This document shows positions 8,350 through 15,567 of a stretch of 64,000 bases of DNA, piece by piece (within the stretch, counting starts at the first letter, position 1; each line of letters begins with the position of its first letter). The stretch covers positions 1 through 64,000 of the forward strand of contig NZ_RPDJ01000027.1 in the NCBI RefSeq assembly GCF_004023625.1. Reading direction: 5' to 3'. The DNA is from Streptomyces cavernae (GTDB taxonomy: Bacteria > Actinomycetota > Actinomycetes > Streptomycetales > Streptomycetaceae). The position numbers and the translations under genes were made by a program. Under the pieces are notes generated by a model. That model had not been told where the DNA came from and searched no databases. It worked only from the letters and a program-made list of their open reading frames with translations.

Positions 8350-10290
8350 ATGGCGGTCCAACGCCGGATCCGCAGCACGGTGTTGACACTCTGTTCCACC
8401 CTCCTCGCCACGGCCGTGGCGGCGCTCCCGGCCCAGGCCGATCCGGCCTCGGCCGACCGTCCCGAGCGGTTATCAGGCCAGTCCAAGTCCTGGGAGGTGC
8501 GCGGCCCGCTGGGTTCTCCCACCGCCACCGTCGCCCTCGATCCGGCCGACGGACATCCCACCCTCACGATCAGACGGGGCGGCCGCACGGTCCTGGAGCC
8601 CTCCCCCGTCGGCCTGGTCACCGAACGGGCCGACTTCTCCAAGGGCCTGACCTTCACGGGCCGCTCCACCCGCACGGTCGCCGAGCACTACACCGCCTCG
8701 TCGGGCAAGCGGGAGAAGCGGTCCTCCCTGATGACCGAGACCCGCTTCCGGTTCCGCACCGCGAGCGGCGCCCGCCTCGACCTGCTGACCCGGGTGGCCA
8801 AGGACGGTGTCGCGTACCGCTACGTCCTGCCCGGTGACACCGGCAACGTCCTGCGCGAGACCTCCGCGTTCACCCTGCCCGCCGGCTCGGACGCCGTCCT
8901 CGGCGCGTACCGGTCCGACAACGAGCTCCAGTTCAAGCGCTACGAGGCGGGAGCGGCGCCCGCGGGCTCGTACATGATGCAGGCGCTGTTCAGGACGGGC
9001 GGCGGCTACGCCTTCGTCGCGGAGTCCGACCTGAACGGCTCCTACTCGGGCGCGCATCTCACGCACGAGGCCAACTCGTCGACGTATCAGGTCGGCCTGT
9101 GGAACAACGAGCCTGTGCAGGTGACCGGCGGCCGGCTCACCACCCCGTGGCGCGCCGTGATCACCGGTGATCTGGCGACGGTCACCGAGTCGACCTTCAT
9201 CGACGACATCGCCGCGCCCTCCCGGGTCCGCGACACCTCGTGGATCAAGCCGGGCACGGCCTTGTGGACCTGGCTGGCGGGCGGCAGGGAGGCCGGACAG
9301 AGCCTCGAGGCGCAGAAGAAGTACGTCGACTACGCGGCCGAGCGCGGCTGGCCCTACGAGGTCGTGGACGCCGGCTGGTACTTCAAGCCCGGCGAGTGGG
9401 AGGTCATCGACCCGAACTGGCAGACCGACAACTGGATGCCCGAACTGGTCCGCTACGCCGCGAAGAAGAAGGTCGGCATCCACGTCTGGCTGCACTGGAC
9501 CCTGCTCACCGACCCGGTGGAACGTGAGAAGTGGCTCGGGACGCTGGAGCGTTGGGGCGTCAAGGGCGTGAAGATCGACTTCATGGACTCCGAGTCCCAG
9601 GACCGGATGCGCTGGTACGACGACGTGCTGAAGGCCACCGCCGACCACCGTCTGCTCGTCAACTTCCACGGTTCGACGATCCCCAAGGGCATGCAGCGCA
9701 CCTGGCCCCAGGTCATGACCTTCGAGGGCGTCGGTGGCGAGGAGAAGCGCACCAACACCGCCGAGCACCTGGCGTCCCTCCCCTTCACCCGTAACGTGCT
9801 CGGCTCGATGGACTTCACGCCCGGCGCGTTCCACCGCCCGTTCCGCCCGAACGTGGCCTCGGACGCGGGTGAGTTGGGGCTCTCCGTCCTGTACGAGTCC
9901 GGCATCCAGAACCTCGCCGGTACCCCCGAGTCCTACGACGCCCGCCCGGAGGCCCGCCGCTACCTCGAGCAGGTGCCCGCGAGCTGGAAAGAAACCCGGC
10001 TGCTCACCGGTGACCCGGGCCGCTCCGCGGTCCTGGCCCGACTCGCCCAGGACGGCCGCTGGTTCATCGGCGGCACCTTCGCCGGGGCGGCGCAGTCCGT
10101 GGACGTACCGCTGCGCCTGGGCGCGGGCCGCTGGCTGGTGGAGACGGTGACGGACGGCCCGTCGGGTCTCGTGCGCGAGCCGCACGTCGTACGGGGCGGC
10201 GACACCCTGACCGTCCCGGTCGTGGCGGACGGCGGCTTCGCGGCGCTCGCCTGCCGCTGGTTCCCGGGCCGCACGACCTGCGACCGTTGA
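8350..10290 (+). CDS. secreted glycoside hydrolase family 97 protein
   Basis: This 646-residue secreted glycosidase has a classical signal peptide cleaved after PAQA. A beta-sandwich N-domain runs to about residue 280, followed by the GH97 barrel with the motifs WTWLAGGREAGQSLEAQKKY, YEVVDAGWY and KGVKIDFMDSESQ, then a small C-terminal sheet domain. GH97 contains inverting alpha-glucosidases and retaining alpha-galactosidases; the Asp in KIDFMD (near 410) corresponds to the retaining nucleophile, so alpha-galactosidase activity is the better guess. The start is set by AGGAGG at 8336-8341, eight bases before the ATG. A TTGACA at 8285-8290 could be a -35 box, but no convincing -10 follows. Confidence 0.87.
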   Translation: MAVQRRIRSTVLTLCSTLLATAVAALPAQADPASADRPERLSGQSKSWEVRGPLGSPTATVALDPADGHPTLTIRRGGRTVLEPSPVGLVTERADFSKGLTFTGRSTRTVAEHYTASSGKREKRSSLMTETRFRFRTASGARLDLLTRVAKDGVAYRYVLPGDTGNVLRETSAFTLPAGSDAVLGAYRSDNELQFKRYEAGAAPAGSYMMQALFRTGGGYAFVAESDLNGSYSGAHLTHEANSSTYQVGLWNNEPVQVTGGRLTTPWRAVITGDLATVTESTFIDDIAAPSRVRDTSWIKPGTALWTWLAGGREAGQSLEAQKKYVDYAAERGWPYEVVDAGWYFKPGEWEVIDPNWQTDNWMPELVRYAAKKKVGIHVWLHWTLLTDPVEREKWLGTLERWGVKGVKIDFMDSESQDRMRWYDDVLKATADHRLLVNFHGSTIPKGMQRTWPQVMTFEGVGGEEKRTNTAEHLASLPFTRNVLGSMDFTPGAFHRPFRPNVASDAGELGLSVLYESGIQNLAGTPESYDARPEARRYLEQVPASWKETRLLTGDPGRSAVLARLAQDGRWFIGGTFAGAAQSVDVPLRLGAGRWLVETVTDGPSGLVREPHVVRGGDTLTVPVVADGGFAALACRWFPGRTTCDR

Positions 10291-10303
10291 CCCACCGAGA
10301 CGC

Positions 10304-10336
10304 GGGAGCGCCGGACCCGACGGGTCCGGCGCTCCC
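10304..10336. terminator. bidirectional terminator between GH97 gene and pruA
   Basis: A perfect 15-bp stem (gggagcgccggaccc / gggtccggcgctccc) with a 3-base loop lies between two convergent genes. It begins 14 bases after the GH97 stop and can serve both. Confidence 0.8.
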
Positions 10337-10387
10337 CCATGTGCGGGGGCCTCAGCCCATGTGCGGGGGCCTCAGCCCATGTGCGGG
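10336..10387. repeat. 20-bp tandem repeat copying the 3' end of pruA
   Basis: The unit cccatgtgcgggggcctcag occurs twice and a third time in part (10336-10355, 10356-10375, 10376-10387). The pruA stop (10372-10374) lies in it, so the last codons Pro-His-Met-Gly plus stop are repeated downstream of the gene. Confidence 0.9.
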
Positions 10388-12003
10388 TACGTGTAGTCCG
10401 TCGGCGGGACCAGCGTCTCCTTGATGGAACGGGTGAGCGTCCAGCGCATCAGGTTCTGCGGCGCGCCGGCCTTGTCGTTGGTGCCGGAGGCCCGGCCGCC
10501 GCCGAAGGGCTGCTGGCCGACGACCGCGCCGGTCGACTTGTCGTTGATGTAGAAGTTTCCGGCCGCGTAGCGCAGCCTCTCGGCCGTGTACGCCGCCGCG
10601 GCGCGGTCGTTCGCGATGACCGAGCCGGTGAGCGCGTAGTCCGACACCGACTCCATCTGAGTCAGCATCTCCTCGTACTTCTCGTCGTCGTAGACGTGGA
10701 CGGCGAGGAACGGCCCGAAGTACTCGGTCGTGAAGACCTCGTTGACCGGGTCCGAGCACTCCACGACCGTCGGGCGGACGAAGTAGCCGACGGAGTCGTC
10801 GTACGAGCCGCCCGCGACGATCGTGCACGCCGGGTCCTGCTTCGCCCGGTCGATCGCCGCCTTGTTCTTGGCGAAGGCGCGCTCGTCGATCACCGCGCCG
10901 ATGAAGTTGCCGAGGTCCGTGACGTCGCCCATCGCGATGCCCTCGACCTCAGCCGCGAACTCCTCCTTGAAGCCGGAGTTCCAGATGGAGGCCGGGATGT
11001 ACGCGCGGGAGGTGGCGCTGCACTTCTGGCCCTGGTATTCGAAGGCGCCCCGGGTCAGGGCCGTCTTCAGCACCGCGCGGTCGGCGCTCGGGTGGGCTAC
11101 CACGAAGTCCTTGCCGCCGGTCTCGCCGACCAGCCGCGGGTACGAGCGGTACTTCTCGATGTTGTTGCCGACCGTCTTCCACAAGTACTGGAAGGTCTTC
11201 GTCGAGCCGGTGAAGTGGATGCCCGCGAGGTCGCGGTGCTCCAGCGCCACCTTGGACACCTCGATGCCGTCGCCGGTGACGAGGTTGATCACGCCCTTCG
11301 GCAGGCCGGCCTCCTCCAGCAGCCGCATCAGCAGCACGGCGGCGTGGGTCTGGGTCGGCGACGGCTTCCAGACCACGACGTTGCCCATCAGCGCGGGCGC
11401 GGTGGGCAGATTGCCCGCGATCGCCGTGAAGTTGAACGGGGTGATCGCGTAGACGAAGCCCTCCAGCGGGCGGTGGTCCAGGCGGTTCCAGACGCCCGGG
11501 GCGTTGGCCACCGGCTGCTCGGCCAGCAGCTGCCGGGCGTAGGCGACGTTGAACCGCCAGAAGTCGACCAGCTCGCACGGACAGTCGATCTCGGCCTGCT
11601 GCGCAGTCTTCGACTGGCCCAGCATGGTGGAGGCGGCCAGGGTCTCCCGCCACGGGCCGGCCAGCAGCTCGGCGGCGCGCAGGATGATCGCCGCGCGGTC
11701 GTCGAAGGACATCGCGCGCCACCCGGGAGCGGCGGCGAGGGCCGCGTCGATGGCGTCCCGGGCGTCCGCCTGCGTGGCGTTGCGGTAGGTGCCGAGCACG
11801 GCCTTGTGGTTGTGCGGCTGCACTACCTGGAAGGCCTCCCCGCCGCCCATCCGCCGCTCACCGCCGATGGTCATCGGAAGATCGATCGGATTCTCGGCCA
11901 GCTCCTTGAGCTTGGCCTCCAGCCGGGCCCGCTCGGGCGAGCCGGACGCGTAACCGTGCACGGGCTCGTTGACGGGGGTGGGGACCTGGGTCACAGCGTC
12001 CAT
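10372..12003 (-). CDS. pruA: L-glutamate gamma-semialdehyde dehydrogenase (P5C dehydrogenase)
   Basis: PruA oxidises glutamate semialdehyde (from pyrroline-5-carboxylate) to glutamate with NAD, the second step of proline breakdown. The protein has 543 residues. Aldehyde dehydrogenase features are intact: the general base Glu in VGETGGKD (near 296), the catalytic Cys in YQGQKCSATSR (near 328), and the family-specific C-terminal GGGRASGTNDKAGAPQNL followed by RWTLTRSIKETLVPP. The ATG at 12003 is chosen because AAGGAG lies 11 bases upstream and MDAVTQVPTP is a typical start; the longer frame runs into a duplicated piece of putB. It follows putB on the same strand. Confidence 0.95.
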   Translation of the reverse strand: MDAVTQVPTPVNEPVHGYASGSPERARLEAKLKELAENPIDLPMTIGGERRMGGGEAFQVVQPHNHKAVLGTYRNATQADARDAIDAALAAAPGWRAMSFDDRAAIILRAAELLAGPWRETLAASTMLGQSKTAQQAEIDCPCELVDFWRFNVAYARQLLAEQPVANAPGVWNRLDHRPLEGFVYAITPFNFTAIAGNLPTAPALMGNVVVWKPSPTQTHAAVLLMRLLEEAGLPKGVINLVTGDGIEVSKVALEHRDLAGIHFTGSTKTFQYLWKTVGNNIEKYRSYPRLVGETGGKDFVVAHPSADRAVLKTALTRGAFEYQGQKCSATSRAYIPASIWNSGFKEEFAAEVEGIAMGDVTDLGNFIGAVIDERAFAKNKAAIDRAKQDPACTIVAGGSYDDSVGYFVRPTVVECSDPVNEVFTTEYFGPFLAVHVYDDEKYEEMLTQMESVSDYALTGSVIANDRAAAAYTAERLRYAAGNFYINDKSTGAVVGQQPFGGGRASGTNDKAGAPQNLMRWTLTRSIKETLVPPTDYTYPHMG

Positions 12004-12090
12004 GGGATCGGTGTGCTCCTTACGTGAGCGGGTGCGGGCGGGACTGGCGGGAACCGTGTGGGCTCCGCCCTGAGTGAGGATCGAGCGGAA

Positions 12091-12142
12091 ACTTCGGGCA
12101 AAGAAACGCAGATTCGCCGGCCTCTCCGCCAGACGGCGCATG
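12091..12142 (-). repeat. 52-bp copy of the 3' end of putB, upstream of pruA
   Basis: Bases 12091-12142 match 12221-12272 at 51 of 52 positions. The second stretch is the end of putB; read on the minus strand both give MRRLAERPANLRFFARS, and the single difference is synonymous (AAT versus AAC). The copy lies in the gap between putB and pruA, with no start signal of its own, and runs on into unrelated codons. Confidence 0.9.
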
Positions 12143-12202
12143 CCGCGCCAACCCGGGGGACAATCCCCGGACCCCCGGCAGAATCGGTCCAACGGCCATC
12201 AC

Positions 12203-13129
12203 TCAGCCCCGGGAAAGCAGACTTCGGGCAAAGAAACGCAGGTTCGCCGGCCTCTCCGCCAGACGGCGCATGAAGTAGCCGTACCAGTCGGTGCCGTACG
12301 CGGTGTAGACGCGCACCCGGTGGCCCTCGGCGGCCAGCCGCAGCTGCTCGTCGGCGCGGATGCCGTACAGCATCTGGAACTCGTAGTCGTCCGGGCCGCG
12401 GCCGGCCCGGTGGGCGAGTTCCCGGCCGATGGCGATCAGCCGGGGGTCGTGGGTACCGATCATCGGGTAGCCGTCGCCCTCCATGAGGGTGCGCAGGACG
12501 CGGACGTACGCCCTGTCGACGTCCGCCCTGTTCTGGTGCGCCACGGAGGCGGGCTCGTCGTAAGCGCCCTTCACCAGACGCACCCGGCTGCCGGAGGCGG
12601 CGAGCCGCCGGGCGTCGGCCGCGGTGCGGAAGAGATAGGCCTGGATGACGCAGCCGGTGTCGGGGAAGTCCTGCCGCAGCTCCTCGTGGATGGCGAACAT
12701 CGAGTCGAGGGTGGTGTGGTCCTCGGCGTCCAGGGTGACGGTGGTCCCGATGCGGGCGGCGGCCTCGACGACGGGCCGGACGTTGGCGAGCGCCAGCTCG
12801 TGGCCGCCCGGGAGCGCCTGGCCGAACATCGACAGCTTGACCGACGCCTCGGCCTTGGTGCCGAGCCCCAGCCCGTCGAGACGTTCGATCAGCGCGAGGT
12901 AGGCGTCACGCGCGGCGGCGGCCTGCTCCGGTGTGGTGATGTCCTCGCCGACGACGTCCAGGGTGACCTCCAGTCCCCTGTCGACCGTCTCCTTGACGAC
13001 CGGTACGACGTCGTCGACCGTCTCCCCGGCGATGAACCGGTCGACCACCGGTTTGGTCACCGGCGCCGCCGAGACCAGACGGCGCAGGGTGTCACTGCGC
13101 GACGCGGCCAGGATCAGGGGACCCAGCAC
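12203..13129 (-). CDS. putB: proline dehydrogenase
   Basis: This FAD enzyme oxidises proline to pyrroline-5-carboxylate, feeding PruA. At 308 residues it is the monofunctional Gram-positive form. The TIM barrel shows KLSMFGQALPGGHE, VTLDAEDHTTLDS, RVRLVKGAYDEP and MIGTHDPRLI. The C-terminal motif YGYFMRRLAERPAN carries the paired arginines and glutamate that bind the proline carboxylate. The GTG at 13129 has GGAGG six bases upstream. It is transcribed away from the PucR-type gene and toward pruA, so putB-pruA probably form one unit, although a weak hairpin and a duplicated segment lie in the 199-base gap. Confidence 0.94.
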   Translation of the reverse strand: MLGPLILAASRSDTLRRLVSAAPVTKPVVDRFIAGETVDDVVPVVKETVDRGLEVTLDVVGEDITTPEQAAAARDAYLALIERLDGLGLGTKAEASVKLSMFGQALPGGHELALANVRPVVEAAARIGTTVTLDAEDHTTLDSMFAIHEELRQDFPDTGCVIQAYLFRTAADARRLAASGSRVRLVKGAYDEPASVAHQNRADVDRAYVRVLRTLMEGDGYPMIGTHDPRLIAIGRELAHRAGRGPDDYEFQMLYGIRADEQLRLAAEGHRVRVYTAYGTDWYGYFMRRLAERPANLRFFARSLLSRG

Positions 13130-13298
13130 GGGGCACCTCCACGGGAGTCGAAGCCGGAAGCCGGTGTTACGGCACCGAGAACCACCGTGAAACTTAAGGA
13201 TCCCTCCGATCGTGGGCCATCGACAGCTGTCACGCATCCGTGCCCTGGATCTCAGACAGATGTATGAAGGCCCCCGGGTGCTGCGGGAGAATGCCCCG

Positions 13299-14504
13299 AT
13301 GACGGAGGACTACCAGGAGCTGATCGACGAGATCTCCGCGCTGCTCGGGGCCCCCGCGACGCTGGAGAACCGCGACTTCGAGCTGATCGCGTTCGGCGCG
13401 TACGACAGCGAGAGCGAGCTGGACGAGGCGTCCCTCGACCCGGTGCGCACCCGGTCGATCCTGACCCGGCGCTCGACGCCGGCGGTCCGCGCCTGGTTCG
13501 AGGGGTTCGGCATCACGCGGGCGACGGGCCCGGTGCGCATCCCCCGCACTCCGGAGGCCGGCGTCTACCGGGCCCGCATCTGTCTGCCGGTACGCCATCG
13601 CGGGGTGGTCCTCGGCTATGTCTGGCTGCTGGCGGGCGAGCCGGGCCCCACGGACGAACAGCTGGCCGCCGCGATGGAGGTCGCCTCCCGCATCGGCGCC
13701 CTGCTGGCGGACGAGGCGCAGGTCGGGGCGGACCTCTCCCGTGAGTTCCGCGCGGTGCTGACCGCCGAGCGCGGCTGGCAGCAGGACATGGCGGTGGCGG
13801 AACTGCGCACGGAGCTGGGCCCGCGGGGCGAGGGGCCGCACGCGGTGGTGTGCGTGGCCCCGTGGCCCTCGGCGGATCCGGACGACGCGCCGTCGGTACG
13901 GACGGTGCCGGGCGCCACCGCGTTGTGCACGCTCCCGTGGGGCGCGTCCGGCCAGGCCCTGGCCCTGCTGGTGCGGCTACGGGCGACGGACGCGCTGTCC
14001 CCGGCGACTTCGGCCGCGGTGCGGTTGCTGCGGGAGGCGGAGGAGACGCGGACCGCGGCCGGTGGCACTCCCGGCGGCGCGACGGGCCGGGGCACCCCCG
14101 CCGCCGGGGTCTCCGGTGCCCGCGGTGGTCTCGCCGAGCTCGGCTCCGCGTGGCGGGAGGCGTCGGCGGCCGCGCGTGCCGTGCTCGCGGAACCGCGTCT
14201 CGGGCCGGTCGCCGAGTGGTCGGCGGTGGGGCCGTACCGGCTGCTGACGGCCCTGCCCCCGCAGGCGGCGCAGGATCCCGCCGTACGCGCCCTCCTCGAA
14301 CCGTCCCACCGGGACCTCGCCCGCACGGCCGAGGTGTTCCTCGACTGCGCGGGCCAGGCCGGCCGCACGGCCGCCGAACTCGGTATCCACCGCCAGACCC
14401 TCTACTACCGCCTCTCCCGCGTCGAACAGCTCACGGGCCTTGACCTCGACGACGGCGAGGACCGGCTGCTGCTGCACATGGCGCTGAAGGCGGCGCGGCT
14501 GTAG
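13299..14504 (+). CDS. PucR-family transcriptional regulator, probable proline-catabolism regulator
   Basis: This 401-residue protein ends in the PucR-type helix-turn-helix: AAELGIHRQTLYYRLSRVEQ, followed by LTGLDLDDGEDRLLLHMALK. The N-terminal half is the usual poorly conserved sensory region, here with GYVWLLAGEPGPTDEQL resembling a GAF-like sensor. It is divergent from putB with a 169-base shared gap. In Bacillus subtilis a PucR-type activator, PutR, controls proline catabolism; by analogy and position this gene probably controls putB and pruA, which is inference. The ATG at 13299 is used (MTEDYQELIDEI); upstream in-frame starts have no better ribosome site. Confidence 0.85.
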   Translation: MTEDYQELIDEISALLGAPATLENRDFELIAFGAYDSESELDEASLDPVRTRSILTRRSTPAVRAWFEGFGITRATGPVRIPRTPEAGVYRARICLPVRHRGVVLGYVWLLAGEPGPTDEQLAAAMEVASRIGALLADEAQVGADLSREFRAVLTAERGWQQDMAVAELRTELGPRGEGPHAVVCVAPWPSADPDDAPSVRTVPGATALCTLPWGASGQALALLVRLRATDALSPATSAAVRLLREAEETRTAAGGTPGGATGRGTPAAGVSGARGGLAELGSAWREASAAARAVLAEPRLGPVAEWSAVGPYRLLTALPPQAAQDPAVRALLEPSHRDLARTAEVFLDCAGQAGRTAAELGIHRQTLYYRLSRVEQLTGLDLDDGEDRLLLHMALKAARL

Positions 14505-14536
14505 AACCGGCCACCGGGCCGGCCGGACCCACTCCA

Positions 14537-14558
14537 GCTATTGAAAACGATTGTCGTC
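14537..14558 (+). promoter_or_regulatory. possible Zur/Fur-type metal box
   Basis: The AT-rich stretch attgaaaacgattgtcgtca stands out from its GC-rich surroundings and resembles the actinobacterial Zur box pattern (TGAAAAcGaTTtTCA), with mismatches in the right half. It lies about 40 bases before the ABC ATPase frame. The similarity is by eye only. Confidence 0.35.
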
Positions 14559-14596
14559 ATTCTGCGGTCGGCGCACGGCCGCTCCTTGACCATCCC

Positions 14597-15238
14597 TTGT
14601 GCGGCGCCGGACGCCCGGCCGTGGGCGGCGTCTCCTTCGACCTGTACGCCGGTGAGACACTCGCACTGGACGGCCCCTCCGGCTGCGGCAAGTCGTCCAC
14701 GGTCGCCGCCGTGCTCCAGCTGCGGGGACCCGACGGCGGTCGGGTCCGCTTCGAAGGCCGGGAGCTGACGACACTCCCGGAAAGCGAGCTGCGGGGGCTG
14801 CGCCCGCGGATGCAGCCCGTGTTGCAGGACCCGTACGGCTCGCTCAGCCCACGCCACCGCATCCGGGACGCCATAGCCGAACCACTGCGCGTACAGGGTC
14901 GCTGGGACGTCACGGGACCGGCCCGGGTGGCCGGACTCCTCGAACGGGTCGGCCTGCTCCCGTCCCACGGCGACCGGTTCCCGCACGAGCTCTCCGGCGG
15001 TCGGTGCCAGCGCGCGGGAATCGCCCGGGCCCTCGCCTGTGAGCCCCGTCTGCCGGCCCTGGACGAACCGGTCTCGGCGCTGGACCCGTCGGTCCGGGCC
15101 GGCATCCTGCACCTGCTGGCGGAACTGCAGGAGGAGTTGGGCATGGCGTATCTGTTCGTCTGCCACGACCGGGCGGTGGTACGGCATTTCGCGCACCGGG
15201 TGCTGGAGATGAGGGACGGCAGGCTCACGACCGCGTAG
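14597..15238 (+). CDS. ABC transporter ATPase of the Opp/Dpp/Nik type, apparently 5'-truncated
   Basis: The 213-residue frame has Walker A (GPSGCGKSS), a Q-loop with QDPYGSLSPRHRI, a signature reading LSGGRCQRAG instead of LSGGQRQR, Walker B PALDEPVSALD and the H-loop CHDRAVV. The SLSPRHRI segment and VSALDPSV place it with peptide/nickel ATPases (DppF, NikE). The usual first 20-30 residues, including the A-loop aromatic that stacks on ATP, are missing, and the C-terminal substrate-group extension is absent. The TTG at 14597 has no ribosome site, so the real start may be the GTG near 14632. No permease or binding protein is adjacent, so it is an orphan or remnant. A possible Zur box upstream hints at metal control. 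Confidence 0.6.
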   Translation: MCGAGRPAVGGVSFDLYAGETLALDGPSGCGKSSTVAAVLQLRGPDGGRVRFEGRELTTLPESELRGLRPRMQPVLQDPYGSLSPRHRIRDAIAEPLRVQGRWDVTGPARVAGLLERVGLLPSHGDRFPHELSGGRCQRAGIARALACEPRLPALDEPVSALDPSVRAGILHLLAELQEELGMAYLFVCHDRAVVRHFAHRVLEMRDGRLTTA

Positions 15239-15341
15239 CCGCCGCGATCACCTGTTTCAGTCCCTCGGTGAGCTGATCCCCGTCGAGTGCGGTCGCCGGA
15301 TCGAACGTCCACCGTGCCCGCAGCCGCGACCGCCACGACAT
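15225..15341 (-). CDS. possible 38-residue ORF or gene remnant
   Basis: The minus-strand frame reads MSWRSRLRARWTFDPATALD and ends LKQVIAAATRS. It looks like sensible protein (a helix-forming end with DGDQLTEGLKQ), but I do not recognise the family and see no good ribosome site. It overlaps the ATPase 3' end by 14 bases, tail to tail. It may be the last exon-like piece of a decayed gene, because the frame is blocked by a stop a short way upstream. Confidence 0.3.
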   Translation of the reverse strand: MSWRSRLRARWTFDPATALDGDQLTEGLKQVIAAATRS

Positions 15342-15404
15342 GGCCACGGTGACTCGGCGCTGGGTGGCTGTGCGTGGACTCGATTGCGGTCAGCGTGAGG
15401 TGCC

Positions 15405-15475
15405 CCTCGCCCGCGTCCGCACCCTCGTACGCGCCCGCGCCCTCGTACGCGCCCGCGCCCTCGTACGCGTCCGAG
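15405..15475. repeat. 18-bp tandem repeat
   Basis: The unit ccctcgtacgcgcccgcg (18 bases) occurs in two exact copies from 15422 to 15457, flanked by diverged copies on both sides. Read on the minus strand it would give the hexapeptide repeat Tyr-Glu-Gly-Ala-Gly-Ala. No gene can be supported across it. The rest of the 15239-15567 gap holds only the serA terminator and the small ORF above. Confidence 0.8.
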
Positions 15476-15509
15476 AAGAGTCTGTCCTGACGCGGTCCCC
15501 GCAAGCCAA

Positions 15510-15544
15510 GGGCCCGGTCACCCCACTTCGGGGTGACCGGGCCC
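15510..15544 (-). terminator. terminator of serA
   Basis: A perfect 15-bp stem (gggcccggtcacccc / ggggtgaccgggccc) with loop acttc begins 23 bases after the serA stop. Confidence 0.8.
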
Positions 15545-15567
15545 GAAAGCCTGGGAAACGGCTCGGC

